A stretch of DNA of 64,000 bases. Source: Sphingomonas koreensis (GTDB lineage Bacteria; Pseudomonadota; Alphaproteobacteria; Sphingomonadales; Sphingomonadaceae). Location of the stretch: positions 248,001 through 312,000 of the forward strand of contig NZ_PGEN01000001.1 of the NCBI RefSeq assembly GCF_002797435.1, given 5' to 3'. Each line of letters starts with the position of its first letter. Positions within the stretch are counted from its first letter, which is position 1. The notes beneath the pieces are model-generated. The model searched no databases and was not told the DNA's origin. It saw only the letters and a list, made by a program, of their open reading frames with translations. Shown here one piece after another: positions 43,475-52,652 of this stretch. A program made the translations under genes and the position numbers.

Positions 43475-44797
43475 TCAGCGATAGGCGGTGATCTCACCCT
43501 TGTCGCTCAGGACGTAGAGTACGCCCCCAGCGACCACGGGGCTCAGGCTCACCGCGTCCTTACCCTCGATCGTCGTGCCGACCGTGCCGTCGGTCGGCGA
43601 GACCGACGCCAGCTCGCCACGCGAATTGGCAAGCCACAGCTTGTTGCCCGCCAGAACCGGACCGACCCAGGTGATCGCGTTCTTCTTCTTTTCCTCGTTG
43701 CGGAAACCGCGAAGCTGCGAGATCCAGCGGATCTTGCCGGTGCCGCGCGCGACGGCGACGAGCCGCGCGTCGTCGGTGACGACGAACAGCCACTCGCCCG
43801 CGATCCAGGGGGTCGAGATGCCGGCGATATTCTGTTCCCACAGGCGCTGTCCGGTCGCCAGTTCGACCGCAGCCATGCGCCCGCCCTGCCCGACCGCATA
43901 GACGCGGCCCTGATCGATCACCGGTTCCGCGTCGATATCGGCAAGGCTCGACACCGAAGTCGAGGCGGTCGATCGCGCCAGCGTGTCGCTCCACAGCGTG
44001 CGGCCGTTCTCATAGCGATAGGCGTTGAGTTCGCCCGACGAGAAGCCGGCCACGACCGTACCCTGCGCCACGGCAGGCGCCGCGACACCGAACACGCCCT
44101 GCGATTCGAGCGTGCCCGACTGTGTCCAGATCGTGCTGCCGTCAGCCGCTGAGAGCGCAAAGAGCTGGTTGTCCTGCGAGACGACGTAGAGATTGCCTTC
44201 CCAGACGCTCGGCGCGCCGCGCAGGGGGCCGCCCGGCTTCTTGCGCCAAACCTCGCTACCCGCAGCGGCGTCGATCGCCACCACGTCGCCCAGGCCGTTG
44301 GTCGCATAGACGCGCGCGCCGTCTACGCTCACGCCGCCGCCAAAGGCCGCGCGGCGATTCTCTTCGCTCTTGACGGTGGAAAGCTGCCAGCGCCGTGCGC
44401 CCGTGGCCGCGTCGAACGCGTGAACCGCGCCCTCGGTGTCCATCACGAACAGCGTGCCGTTCGCGACCACCGGTGCCGCCGCAAGCCGGGTACGGCCGCT
44501 GGTGCCCGGGATCCGCGCGGTCCAGATGCGGGCCGGCGTCTCGCTCAGCGCCAGATGGCCCAGTGCCTTGGCGGCGCTGCCGCCCGGCTGGCCCCATGCA
44601 TCGTTCGCCGCGGCCGCCGGCACCACGACCTGCACTTCGGCGATCGTGGGATCGGCGACGATGCTCGTCTCCGACGCCAGGATCGGCACGCGCTGACCCA
44701 GCACCGGGGTCTTCTTGTCGCCACCCTTGAAGATGCCGCAGGCGCTCAACGCCACCAGCGCCGCCATTGCGACGGGAACCCGTACCGACTTCATCAT
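43475..44797 (-). CDS. bamB: outer membrane protein assembly factor BamB
   Basis: 440 residues. BamB is a lipoprotein of the beta-barrel assembly machine. The signal ends in a lipobox, ALSACG, giving Cys20 as the acylated residue. The mature part is an eight-bladed PQQ-type propeller with repeated AxDxxTGxxxW-like units (VHAFDAATGARRW, VVAIDAAAGSEVWRKK, LFALSAADGSTIW). It overlaps the upstream yfgM-like gene by ATGA and precedes der, the conserved gene order, which supports identity. Confidence 0.94.
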   Translation of the reverse strand: MMKSVRVPVAMAALVALSACGIFKGGDKKTPVLGQRVPILASETSIVADPTIAEVQVVVPAAAANDAWGQPGGSAAKALGHLALSETPARIWTARIPGTSGRTRLAAAPVVANGTLFVMDTEGAVHAFDAATGARRWQLSTVKSEENRRAAFGGGVSVDGARVYATNGLGDVVAIDAAAGSEVWRKKPGGPLRGAPSVWEGNLYVVSQDNQLFALSAADGSTIWTQSGTLESQGVFGVAAPAVAQGTVVAGFSSGELNAYRYENGRTLWSDTLARSTASTSVSSLADIDAEPVIDQGRVYAVGQGGRMAAVELATGQRLWEQNIAGISTPWIAGEWLFVVTDDARLVAVARGTGKIRWISQLRGFRNEEKKKNAITWVGPVLAGNKLWLANSRGELASVSPTDGTVGTTIEGKDAVSLSPVVAGGVLYVLSDKGEITAYR

Positions 44798-45498
44798 TTC
44801 GCTTTCTTGTCCTCTCCGGCGTCCACAACGGCATCCACGCCCAGAACGCCCGCCATCTGGAGCGCACGCGTGCGGATCGCCCGCGGAACGCCATCCGTCT
44901 TCGAAATTTCGCCGTAGAGCTTGCCCGCTTCGGCGCGCTTGCCCAGGCGAAGCTGCGCGATCGCGACCATCTCGCCCGCGCTGCCGAACCAGGGGCTGTC
45001 CTTGACCGCCAGGCTGCCGAGCCGTGCCACCACCTGGTCGGGCTTCAGCGAATCATATTCGGCAGCGGTCTGGCGGATCAGCGCCAGGTCGCGAAACTCC
45101 TGCGGAACGCCGCCGTCCGCGGCAATCGCCGCCAAAATCGCCGCACCACCCTTCAGATCGTTCTTGGCGAGCAAGGCATCCGCCTGCGCGAAGCGCGCGG
45201 CCGCGCTGAACCCGCTCGAGCTCGACCCGGCGAGTTCCTTTAGCGGGGCCTCCGCTTCCTGGCCCTTATTCTCGCTCAGCGCCTTGACCGCGGCCTTGAG
45301 CTTCTCGCCCTCCTCGCCGCGGCGCCCGTCGCTATGGCTCTGCCAGTAGAGCCAGCCGCCGAACGCGATCAGCCCCGCCACCACCGCGACGATGATCCAG
45401 CGGCCGTAATTCTGCCAGACGTGCAACGCCTGATCCTTGCGCAGCTCTTCATCGACCTCGCGCATAAAGGCTTCGTTGCTTTGCGGGCTCAGCGCCAA
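44794..45498 (-). CDS. YfgM-like tetratricopeptide membrane protein
   Basis: 234 residues. A cytoplasmic N-terminus (MALSPQSNEAFMREVDEELRKDQ), one transmembrane helix (about 34-53) and a periplasmic helical-repeat region rich in Ala match the YfgM/UPF0070 family. YfgM is a TPR protein linked to the SecYEG translocon and periplasmic folding, encoded next to bamB in most proteobacteria. Here bamB follows with a 4-bp overlap. panB lies 70 bp upstream on the same strand. Confidence 0.88.
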   Translation of the reverse strand: MALSPQSNEAFMREVDEELRKDQALHVWQNYGRWIIVAVVAGLIAFGGWLYWQSHSDGRRGEEGEKLKAAVKALSENKGQEAEAPLKELAGSSSSGFSAAARFAQADALLAKNDLKGGAAILAAIAADGGVPQEFRDLALIRQTAAEYDSLKPDQVVARLGSLAVKDSPWFGSAGEMVAIAQLRLGKRAEAGKLYGEISKTDGVPRAIRTRALQMAGVLGVDAVVDAGEDKKAK

Positions 45499-45568
45499 GG
45501 GTCACTCCATCGGGGTAAGGGATTTCGGGCGCGGACCTTAGCCGCGGTCTCCGGGAAACGAAAGCCGG

Positions 45569-46429
45569 TCAATCCTTGGGCTTGTAGACTTGTTCGTCGC
45601 CCGGGAAGCTCCGGTCGCGTACCTGAGCGGCATAGGTTTCAACCGCGGCGGAAATACGGCCGGCCAGATCGTCGAACTTCTTCACGAAGCGCGGGGTGCG
45701 CTCGAACATGCCCAGCATGTCTTCGGTCACCAGCACCTGTCCGTCGCACTGGTTCGATGCGCCGATGCCGATGATCGGGCAGCCCACGGCCGCGACGATC
45801 TCGTTCGCCAGCGTCTCGACCACCCCCTCGGCGACGATCGAGAAGGCCCCGGCGTCGACGATCGCCTTCGCGTCGCCGATGATCTTGGCATATTCGGCAT
45901 TGCCGCGCCCGCGTGCACCATAGCCGCCCAGCGCATTAACCGCCTGCGGGGTCAGGCCGATATGCCCCATTACCGGGATGCCGCGGCGGGTGAGGAACGC
46001 GACCGTCTCGGCCATCGCCTCCCCGCCTTCGAGCTTCACCGCAGCCGCGCCGGTCTCCGCCAGGATGCGGGACGCCGATGCGAACGCCTGCTCCGGGCTC
46101 GCCTCATAGCTCCCGAAGGGCATGTCGATCACGACGACCGCATGATAACTGCCCCGCACCACCGCGGCGCCGTGCGCGCACATCATCTCCAGCGTCACCG
46201 CCAGCGTTGAGGGCAGGCCGTAGATCACCTGCCCCAGGCTGTCGCCGACCAGCAGCACGTCGCAATGCGGGTCGAGCAGCTGCGCCATCCGCGCGGTGTA
46301 GGCGGTGAGCATCACCACCGGCTCCTTGCCCTTTCGCCCCTGGATCGCGGGCACGGTCAGCCGCTTCATCGGGGCCGGAGTCGGGTGCGCGCGGCTGGTG
46401 GAGGTGTCGAGCGTGAAGGTCGTGGACAT
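45569..46429 (-). CDS. panB: 3-methyl-2-oxobutanoate hydroxymethyltransferase
   Basis: 286 residues. PanB makes ketopantoate from 2-oxoisovalerate and methylenetetrahydrofolate, the first committed step of pantothenate and coenzyme A synthesis. TIM-barrel landmarks are [75 protein letters not shown] and VEGVVE. The start at 46429 is slightly earlier than the usual family start, giving about 20 extra residues. No panC is adjacent. Confidence 0.96.
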   Translation of the reverse strand: MSTTFTLDTSTSRAHPTPAPMKRLTVPAIQGRKGKEPVVMLTAYTARMAQLLDPHCDVLLVGDSLGQVIYGLPSTLAVTLEMMCAHGAAVVRGSYHAVVVIDMPFGSYEASPEQAFASASRILAETGAAAVKLEGGEAMAETVAFLTRRGIPVMGHIGLTPQAVNALGGYGARGRGNAEYAKIIGDAKAIVDAGAFSIVAEGVVETLANEIVAAVGCPIIGIGASNQCDGQVLVTEDMLGMFERTPRFVKKFDDLAGRISAAVETYAAQVRDRSFPGDEQVYKPKD

Positions 46430-46494
46430 GGCGCGGCGATAGCCGATCGCTTCGGGCCGTACCAGCGAAACGGCGCGAGGAATGTTTATCTGAA

Positions 46495-46523
46495 TTGACT
46501 CTATGTTCGATATTCTTTACATC
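46495..46523 (+). promoter_or_regulatory. sigma70-like promoter for the membrane protein/XRE pair
   Basis: TTGACT (46495-46500), 17 bp, TACATC (46518-46523). A dyad CGAT-N9-ATCG (46508-46511 and 46521-46524) overlaps the -10, a possible operator for the XRE regulator encoded downstream. Confidence 0.45.
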
Positions 46524-46555
46524 GAGTCGCATCAACCGAACATTCAGGAGGCAAT

Positions 46556-47020
46556 GTGTCGTACCGGGAAAAAGTGCAATGGGCTTCGCTCGTGACGGGC
46601 CTGATCGTCTGGGGCATTTATTTCGCCCGCTTCGCCATGTCGCTTGCGGCCGGGCAGCCCAAGCCGGGCGATGTGCTGGGCGGATTCATCGGCGCGGTGA
46701 TCGTGCTCGTGATCCTTCAGGTCGCGGCCATCATCGCCATCGCGGTCCACCGCCCGTCCGAGGCCGAGCTGCCCGCCGACCCGCGCGAGCGCGAGATCGA
46801 GGGGCGCGCCGCGATCGCCGGTTATATCGTGCTGTGCCTCGCCGTGTTCGCGGTCATGATCGCCACGCCGGTGCTCACCATTTCCGGTCCCGCAGCGCTC
46901 GGCCACCCGGGCGGCGCAACAGCGGCGATGCTGGTCGGCAATGCGCTGCTGGCTGCGCTGGTGTTCGCGTCGATCGTCCATTCGATCTGGCAGCTCGTCC
47001 TCTATCGTCGTCAGGCGTGA
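46556..47020 (+). CDS. four-helix membrane protein paired with XRE regulator
   Basis: 154 residues. Four transmembrane helices (about 8-28, 38-62, 86-108, 122-148) and short charged loops (RPSEAELPADPREREIE). A GTG at 46556 follows a perfect AGGAGG. The gene lies 7 bp before an XRE regulator. Pairs of a DUF2178-like membrane protein with a small HTH protein are common in bacteria; the HTH may respond to the membrane protein. No catalytic residues are seen. Confidence 0.8.
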   Translation: MSYREKVQWASLVTGLIVWGIYFARFAMSLAAGQPKPGDVLGGFIGAVIVLVILQVAAIIAIAVHRPSEAELPADPREREIEGRAAIAGYIVLCLAVFAVMIATPVLTISGPAALGHPGGATAAMLVGNALLAALVFASIVHSIWQLVLYRRQA

Positions 47021-47027
47021 GCGGATC

Positions 47028-47243
47028 ATGGCCACTCCCCCCATCACCAATCAGATCCGCACGCTCCGCTTCCTTGCGGGCGAGATGACGCAGGCCGAGC
47101 TCGGCGAGCGCGTCGGCGTCACGCGCCAGACGATCGCCGCGATCGAGCAGGGTAAATACTCACCCACGCTGGAGACCGCGTTCCGCATCGCCCAGATCTT
47201 CAAAAAGCCGCTGGAGGAAGTGTTCCAGTGGCAGGGGAAGTGA
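47028..47243 (+). CDS. XRE-family helix-turn-helix regulator
   Basis: 71 residues from the ATG at 47028. The whole protein is one HTH_3 domain: IRTLRFLAGEMTQAELGERVGVTRQTIAAIEQGKYSPTLETAFRIAQIFKKPLEEVFQ. Very short XRE proteins of this type (YgzD/PuuR-like minimal regulators) bind short dyads near their own promoter. It is co-transcribed with the membrane protein gene just upstream (7-bp gap). Its target is probably the shared promoter at 46495-46523 (inference). Confidence 0.9.
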   Translation: MATPPITNQIRTLRFLAGEMTQAELGERVGVTRQTIAAIEQGKYSPTLETAFRIAQIFKKPLEEVFQWQGK

Positions 47244-47309
47244 ACGTCGGCGTCAGCTGACTGGCCGGAGCCGCGTTCCCCTATGCGCGGCTTCGGCTTC
47301 CCAGACGGC

Positions 47310-47747
47310 TCAGCGGAGCCAGCCGCGCTTCTTCGCGAACCCTGCGAACCAGAGCTGGAACAGCGCCATCGCGAATATGAATGCGGGGAAATAGGTGGTC
47401 CACACCCCCTTCACCTCGATGATGTCGGTGGCCGCGAACATGTAGCCGAACTGCACCATCACTGCGATCAGCGAGAGCAGATAGAGCGTCCCCGCCCATT
47501 TCGCGCGCATCAGCAGCCCGACCGAGCCAAGCAAGCCGGCGAGCACGGCGGTGACATAGGCGATGTTCAGCCACATCGGCAGCGCCTTGTAGAGCGCACG
47601 GTCATAGTCGGTTGCATTCGGGTCCATGTCCGGCCCGATCGCGAAATGCGCGTAGAGCGAGGCGCAGCCTGCCAGTCCCCACAGCAACAGGACAATGGCG
47701 ACGATGTAAAACCAGACGGGTGGCTTCTGAGCAAATTGCGTTGCCAT
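47310..47747 (-). CDS. four-helix membrane protein of unknown function
   Basis: 145 residues from the ATG at 47747 (MATQFAQKPPVW), with GGGAG upstream. Four helices (about 12-30, 55-76, 80-104, 118-138). The only other features are a conserved-looking DMDPNATDYDRALYKALP loop and a basic C-terminus AKKRGWLR. I recall similar unnamed proteins in sphingomonads. Function unknown. It lies downstream of the ArsC-like gene on the same strand, with a 71-bp gap. Confidence 0.72.
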   Translation of the reverse strand: MATQFAQKPPVWFYIVAIVLLLWGLAGCASLYAHFAIGPDMDPNATDYDRALYKALPMWLNIAYVTAVLAGLLGSVGLLMRAKWAGTLYLLSLIAVMVQFGYMFAATDIIEVKGVWTTYFPAFIFAMALFQLWFAGFAKKRGWLR

Positions 47748-47818
47748 CGGAACTTCTCCCCTTTGGGCCGTTCGATGGTAACAGATTACCCTAGAGGACG
47801 AATTTTCCAATCATTTCG

Positions 47819-48166
47819 TCAGAGCAGCGCGGCGGCCCATTCCTCGGGCTTGAACCCAACCAGCACGCCGCCGCGATACTCGACCACCGGCCGCTTGATG
47901 ATCGACGGGTTCGCCGCCATCAACCGCAGCGCCTTGGCCTGATCGATATCGGCCTTGTCGGCCTCGTCGAGCTTGCGAAAGGTCGTACCGGCGCGGTTGA
48001 GCAGTTTCTCCCAGCCCGCCGTCTCGGCCCATTTCGCCAGCCGCGCGGGATCGGCGCCTTCCTTCTTATAGTCGTGGAACGCGTAGGCGATCCCGTTGGC
48101 GTCGAGCCAGACCCGCGCCTTCTTCACCGTGTCGCAATTGGGGATACCGTAGAAGGAAATTGTCAT
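47819..48166 (-). CDS. ArsC/Spx-family reductase (YffB-like)
   Basis: 115 residues from the ATG at 48166 (MTISFYGIPNCDTVKKARVWL). The thioredoxin-fold active-site loop is PNCDTVKKA with Cys10; FHDYKKEG and RPVVEY follow. This is the YffB/Spx branch of the ArsC family, whose substrate is not arsenate in most tested cases. It overlaps the stop of the upstream lipoprotein gene by ATGA, so translation is coupled. It differs clearly from the arsenate reductase at 30584. Confidence 0.88.
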   Translation of the reverse strand: MTISFYGIPNCDTVKKARVWLDANGIAYAFHDYKKEGADPARLAKWAETAGWEKLLNRAGTTFRKLDEADKADIDQAKALRLMAANPSIIKRPVVEYRGGVLVGFKPEEWAAALL

Positions 48167-48765
48167 CGGAAGTTGCACACCTGTCCTGACCAGATCGCCG
48201 TCACCTTGGCAGTTGGCTCCTTGCCGCTCAACAGCCCGGAAAGCTCCCCTGCGGTGAATTCCTCGCCGAGCGAGCTTTCGCTGATCTCCGCGTCATAGGC
48301 GCCGGTCAGCTCCTTGCGCGTCGATCCGATGCCGATCCCCGATGCCGTGGTCAGCTTCGCCCCGGCATCTTCGATGAACCAGCCGGCGAACTTGCCGTCC
48401 TGAAACCAGACCCGCAGCCCGCCCGGCATCCGCGCAAAGTCCATCGCGCCCTCCCCGCATTCGCGGTTCGATCCGCGCTCGGACGGCTTGTCCAGCGCGA
48501 GTGCCAGCGCATCCTCGACCGTTGCCCGATCAAGCCCGAACGCCAGCTCGCGCGAGCGGCCGCTGTTCGGATCGACTAGGCTCAGCGCGCCGGGAGCGAG
48601 GTTGAGGAGCGGCCTGTCGTCGGCTGGAAGTACTTCGGCTGCGTTGTTCGCCAGAGGCACGACCTGCTCCGCCACGGTGTTCGACGGCTCGACCGTGACG
48701 TTAGCGGGCTCGCCGCCACAGGCGGCCAGCAACAGGCATGTCGAGATCAGAAACGTGTTCCGCAT
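48163..48765 (-). CDS. lipoprotein of unknown function
   Basis: 200 residues. Signal with lipobox LAACG (Cys16), then a Pro/Val/Asn linker and a domain with GLDRATVEDALALALDKP, RECGEGAMDFARMPGGLRVWFQDGKFAGWFIEDAG and GSTRKELTGAYDAEISESSLGEEF. The latter half resembles small beta-rich envelope proteins; I cannot name a family. It is coupled by ATGA to the ArsC-like gene downstream. It sits 80 bp after guaA on the same strand. Confidence 0.75.
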   Translation of the reverse strand: MRNTFLISTCLLLAACGGEPANVTVEPSNTVAEQVVPLANNAAEVLPADDRPLLNLAPGALSLVDPNSGRSRELAFGLDRATVEDALALALDKPSERGSNRECGEGAMDFARMPGGLRVWFQDGKFAGWFIEDAGAKLTTASGIGIGSTRKELTGAYDAEISESSLGEEFTAGELSGLLSGKEPTAKVTAIWSGQVCNFR

Positions 48766-48785
48766 CGACCCTCTCCTATGTCAGC

Positions 48786-48801
48786 GGCGCCTCGCGGCGC
48801 C
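48786..48801. terminator. hairpin after guaA
   Basis: GGCGCC-TCGC-GGCGCC, a 6-bp perfect stem in the 80-bp gap between guaA and the lipoprotein gene. No U tract. It may pause or end the guaA transcript, or the genes may be co-transcribed. Confidence 0.3.
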
Positions 48802-48845
48802 GGGTCAACGCGGCGGACGTGCCCCGCACGCCCGCTTGATCGCGT

Positions 48846-50402
48846 TTACTCCCACTCGATCGTGCCCGGCGGCTTCGACGTATAGTCGTACACCACACGG
48901 TTGACGCCCTTCACCTCGTTGACGATCCGTGTCGCCACCCGCGTCAGGAAGCTCGCGTCGAACGGATAGACGTCCGCGGTCATGCCGTCGGTCGAGGTCA
49001 CCGCGCGCAGGCCGCACACGCTGTCATAGGTGCGTCCGTCGCCCATCACGCCCACGGTCTTGACCGGGAGCAGCACCGCGAATGCCTGCCAGATCGCGTC
49101 ATAGAGGCCCGCGTTGCGGATCTCCTCCAGATATACCGCATCCGCCTTGCGCAGGATGTCGCAGCGTTCCTTGGTCACCTCGCCCGGAATGCGGATCGCA
49201 AGGCCCGGCCCAGGGAACGGGTGGCGCCCGACGAACACGTCGGGTAGCCCTAGCTCGCGACCCAGCGCGCGGACCTCGTCCTTGAACAGCTCGCGCAGCG
49301 GCTCCACCAGCTTCATGTTCATGCGCTCGGGCAGGCCGCCGACATTGTGGTGGCTCTTGATCGTCACCGAAGGCCCGCCGGTGAACGACACGGACTCGAT
49401 CACGTCGGGATAGAGCGTACCCTGCGCCAGGAACTCCGCCCCGCCGATCTTCTTCGCCTCTTCCTCGAACACGTCGATGAAGGTCTTGCCGATGAACTTG
49501 CGCTTCGCCTCGGGGTCGGTGACCCCGGCGAGGCCGTTCAGGAACAGCGTCTCCGCATTCACATGCACCAGCGGGATGTTGTAGTGGCCGCGGAACAGCG
49601 ACACGACCTGATCGGCCTCGCCGCTGCGCATCAGGCCGTGATCGACGAACACGCAGGTCAGCTGCTCGCCGATCGCCTCATGGATCAGCACCGCGGCGAC
49701 CGCCGAGTCCACCCCGCCCGAAAGCCCGCAGATCACCTTGCCCGTGCCGACCTGCTTGCGGATCTCCTCGATCTTGGTCTGGCGGAACTCCGCCATCGTC
49801 CAGTCGCCCTTGAGTCCGCAGACATGCCGCACGAAGTTCGCCAGCAGCTTCGCGCCGTCCGGCGTGTGCACCACCTCAGGGTGGAACTGCATCGCATAGT
49901 AACGGCGGGTGTCGTCCGCGATCACCGCAAACGGCGCACCGGCGCTCGCCGCGACAGGACGGAAACCCGGGGCAAGGCTGGTCACCTTGTCGCCATGGCT
50001 CATCCACACCTGATGCGTCTCGCCCTCGGCCCACAGGCCATCGAACAGCACGCAGCTGTCGGCGATCTCGATGAAGGCGCGCCCGAACTCGCCACTGTCG
50101 CCCAGCTGCACGTTGCCGCCCAGCTGCTGCATCATCACCTGCTGTCCGTAGCAGATGCCCAGCACCGGCAGTCCGCTCTCGAAGATCGCTTGCGGAACCC
50201 GCGGCGACCCGTCCTCGAGCACCGATGCGGGCGAGCCCGACAGGATCACCCCGCCCGGCTTCATCCGCTCAAAGGCCTCGGCGGCGGCGTTGAAAGGAGC
50301 GATTTCGCTGTAGACGCCCGCTTCGCGCACGCGGCGCGCGATGAGCTGGGTCACCTGGCTGCCGAAATCGACGATGAGGATGGATTCGCCCGGCTGTGTC
50401 AT
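48846..50402 (-). CDS. guaA: GMP synthase (glutamine-hydrolysing)
   Basis: 518 residues from the ATG at 50402. GuaA converts XMP to GMP with glutamine and ATP. The N-terminal class I amidotransferase domain has the nucleophile in [17 protein letters not shown] and a His/Glu pair in FHPEVVHT. The ATP pyrophosphatase domain has the PP-loop [15 protein letters not shown]. The C-terminal dimerisation domain ends [13 protein letters not shown], the universal GuaA terminus. Frame is open further upstream but only this start gives the family N-terminus. guaB is not in the window. Confidence 0.98.
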   Translation of the reverse strand: MTQPGESILIVDFGSQVTQLIARRVREAGVYSEIAPFNAAAEAFERMKPGGVILSGSPASVLEDGSPRVPQAIFESGLPVLGICYGQQVMMQQLGGNVQLGDSGEFGRAFIEIADSCVLFDGLWAEGETHQVWMSHGDKVTSLAPGFRPVAASAGAPFAVIADDTRRYYAMQFHPEVVHTPDGAKLLANFVRHVCGLKGDWTMAEFRQTKIEEIRKQVGTGKVICGLSGGVDSAVAAVLIHEAIGEQLTCVFVDHGLMRSGEADQVVSLFRGHYNIPLVHVNAETLFLNGLAGVTDPEAKRKFIGKTFIDVFEEEAKKIGGAEFLAQGTLYPDVIESVSFTGGPSVTIKSHHNVGGLPERMNMKLVEPLRELFKDEVRALGRELGLPDVFVGRHPFPGPGLAIRIPGEVTKERCDILRKADAVYLEEIRNAGLYDAIWQAFAVLLPVKTVGVMGDGRTYDSVCGLRAVTSTDGMTADVYPFDASFLTRVATRIVNEVKGVNRVVYDYTSKPPGTIEWE

Positions 50403-50470
50403 GGCGGGGCGATAGGCAGGTGCGGGCAGAGTGTAAAGGCGTCGGCGCCGCACTTATGCCCGATGCCGCG

Positions 50471-50478
50471 TTAACCAT
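50471..50478 (+). promoter_or_regulatory. CtrA-type half-site TTAACCAT before the CHAP gene
   Basis: Exact TTAACCAT, 46 bp before the ATG at 50524, in the divergent region shared with guaA. It is the third place in the window where a CtrA-like core lies in front of an envelope gene. Confidence 0.45.
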
Positions 50479-50523
50479 AATCGCAAACCCTTCCGAAGCG
50501 CGGATTGGCGTAGCTCCGGACCT

Positions 50524-51102
50524 ATGAAGTCGAACCGGACCCCCCGCCGGATCGTCTTGTCGATGCTCGGCGCCGCTTCCCTCCTCGCGGCGCCGGCGTC
50601 GGCATCGATCCTCGATTATGTCGGCGAATGCGTGCCCTTCGCGCGCCAGGCCTCTGGTATCCAGATCTGGGGCGATGCCTGGACCTGGTGGGGTCAGGCG
50701 CAGGGCAAATACCAGCGCGGCGACGTGCCCGAAGTCGGCGCCGTCGTCGCCTTCGCCAAATCGAACGCCCTGCGTCTCGGCCATGTCTCGGTGGTCAGCC
50801 GCATCATTGAACCGCGCGTGATCATGGTCACCCATGCCAACTGGTCACGCTTCGATGGCAAGCGCGGGCAGGTCGAGCAGGATGTGACGCTGTTCGACGT
50901 CTCGCCTGCGGGCGACTGGAGCCAGGTCAAGGTCTGGTACCGCGACACCAAGGGCCTCGGCTCGACCACTTACCCGGTCCACGGCTTCATCTACGGTCGC
51001 CCGGCCAGCGGCGCGAAAGTCGCCCGCGCGCGTCCCGCTCCCGAACTGACCGGCGACCGCCCCGACTATGTCGGCTCGCTGATCGACGCCTACGCGCGGT
51101 AG
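50524..51102 (+). CDS. secreted CHAP-domain protein (putative peptidoglycan hydrolase)
   Basis: 192 residues. A Sec signal peptide (about 1-28, cleavage near ASA-S) exports it. A CHAP/NlpC-like domain follows with catalytic Cys36 in GECVPFARQ and His87 in RLGHVSVV, the residues expected for cutting peptidoglycan crosslinks or N-acetylmuramoyl-alanine bonds. The region ANWSRFDGKRGQVE with possible third polar residue also fits. CHAP enzymes can act in cell separation. The CtrA-like site upstream would match cell-cycle control (inference). It is monocistronic. Confidence 0.82.
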   Translation: MKSNRTPRRIVLSMLGAASLLAAPASASILDYVGECVPFARQASGIQIWGDAWTWWGQAQGKYQRGDVPEVGAVVAFAKSNALRLGHVSVVSRIIEPRVIMVTHANWSRFDGKRGQVEQDVTLFDVSPAGDWSQVKVWYRDTKGLGSTTYPVHGFIYGRPASGAKVARARPAPELTGDRPDYVGSLIDAYAR

Positions 51103-51284
51103 ACGCCCCCGCCCTTTCCAAACCGGATCGTCACTCCGGCCGAATGCCGGGGTCCACGGCGCCGCAAACAATGCCCTGGAGCCTCTTGCGCCACCGCCTG
51201 ACGCCCGGTGGATCCAAGCACAGGGCCGAAATGACGGTTGATGCGATGCTGGACGTAGCTCGCTGTACCCGCCAAACTCCCCGG

Positions 51285-52463
51285 ATGTTCTTCTCCTTCG
51301 TCGACCAGCTCCGCGCCGCGGGCATTCCCGCCAGCATGAAGGAGCATCTCGTGCTCCTCGAAGCGCTCGACCGCGACGTGATCGACCGCACGCCCGAGGC
51401 CTTCTACTACCTTGCCCGCGCCACCTTCGTTAAGGACGAGGGCCTGCTCGACCGCTTTGATCAGGTCTTCGCCAAGGTCTTCCGCGGCATCTCCACCACC
51501 TTCGGTGCCCAGACCGCCGACCTCCCCGAGGACTGGCTCAAAGCCGTCGCGGAGAAATACCTGACGCCCGAGGAGATGGAGGCGATCAAGTCGCTCGGCT
51601 CGTGGGACGAGATCATGGAGACGCTCAAACAGCGGCTCGAGGAGCAGCAGGGCCGGCATCAGGGCGGCAACAAATGGATCGGCACCGGCGGCACCTCCCC
51701 GTACGGCAATTCCGGCTACAATCCGGAGGGCGTCCGCATCGGCGGCGAGAGCAAGCACAAGCGCGCGCTCAAGGTGTGGGACCAGCGCGAGTTCAAGAAC
51801 CTCGATTCCACCCGCGAGCTTGGCACCCGCAACATCAAGGTCGCCATGCGCCGCCTGCGCCGCTTCGCGCGCGAGGGCGCGGCGGACGAACTCGATATCG
51901 ACGCGACAATCGACGGCACCGCGCGGCAGGGCTGGCTCGACATCCACATGCGGCCCGAGCGGCACAATGTCGTCAAGCTCCTCCTCTTCCTCGACGTCGG
52001 CGGATCCATGGACCCGTGGGTCAAGCTCTGCGAGGAGTTGTTCAGCGCCGCGACGTCGGAGTTCAAGAACCTCGAATTCTTCTACTTCCACAACTGCCTG
52101 TACGAGGGCGTGTGGAAGGACAATCGCCGCCGCTTCACCGAACGCACCCCGACCTGGGACGTGCTCCACAAATATGGCCATGACTATAAGGTGATCTTCG
52201 TCGGCGACGCGTCGATGTCGCCCTACGAGATCAGCCATCCCAGCGGCTCGGTCGAGCATTTCAACGAGGAAGCGGGTGCAACCTGGATGCAGCGCGTCAC
52301 CAGCACCTATCCCGCCTCGGTCTGGCTCAACCCCATTCCCGAGGAGCAATGGGGCTATTCCCAGTCGGTCCGCATCCTGCGCGAGCTGATGAACGACCGC
52401 ATGTACCCGCTGACCCTGGCGGGACTCGACGATGCCATGCGCGAGCTGAGCCGGAAGACGTGA
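51285..52463 (+). CDS. VWA/CoxE-like metal-ion-dependent adhesion-site protein
   Basis: 392 residues from the ATG at 51285 (MFFSFVDQLRAAGIPASMKEH). The C-terminal domain is von Willebrand A type with MIDAS-like LLLFLDVGGSMDPW (D-x-G-x-S) and later FVGDASMSPYE. The family (CoxE/YeaD-like) works with MoxR AAA+ ATPases as a chaperone pair for metal-enzyme or stress functions. No MoxR is adjacent. The middle has GGTSPYGNSGYNPEG, a conserved linker of this group. Transcribed away from the CHAP gene by 182 bp. Partner unknown. Confidence 0.85.
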   Translation: MFFSFVDQLRAAGIPASMKEHLVLLEALDRDVIDRTPEAFYYLARATFVKDEGLLDRFDQVFAKVFRGISTTFGAQTADLPEDWLKAVAEKYLTPEEMEAIKSLGSWDEIMETLKQRLEEQQGRHQGGNKWIGTGGTSPYGNSGYNPEGVRIGGESKHKRALKVWDQREFKNLDSTRELGTRNIKVAMRRLRRFAREGAADELDIDATIDGTARQGWLDIHMRPERHNVVKLLLFLDVGGSMDPWVKLCEELFSAATSEFKNLEFFYFHNCLYEGVWKDNRRRFTERTPTWDVLHKYGHDYKVIFVGDASMSPYEISHPSGSVEHFNEEAGATWMQRVTSTYPASVWLNPIPEEQWGYSQSVRILRELMNDRMYPLTLAGLDDAMRELSRKT

Positions 52464-52652
52464 CCGGGGACAGCGTCATGCTGGTTCGCATCGCCACCGC
52501 GGCCTGCCTCAACCGCCTGGATCGACACCGCTGTTCGAAATCGTCAGCCAGCCCCGTTTGACACCGGCGCGTGAAGACATGCCGCTCGTGTCAGCATCGT
52601 CAACCGTCTCACCTACGCGCGACAGCGTGACCTTTGGGACTTTCCGCCGCTG
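52464..52652. other. intergenic region after the VWA gene
   Basis: 189 bp between convergent genes. No tRNA, hairpin with U tract or gene-like frame is convincing; an in-frame reading of 127 residues on the plus strand continues into the antisense of the Hpt-like gene and is a shadow. A CCGGGGACA stretch near 52465 resembles half of the palindrome at 29580-29605. Confidence 0.3.
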
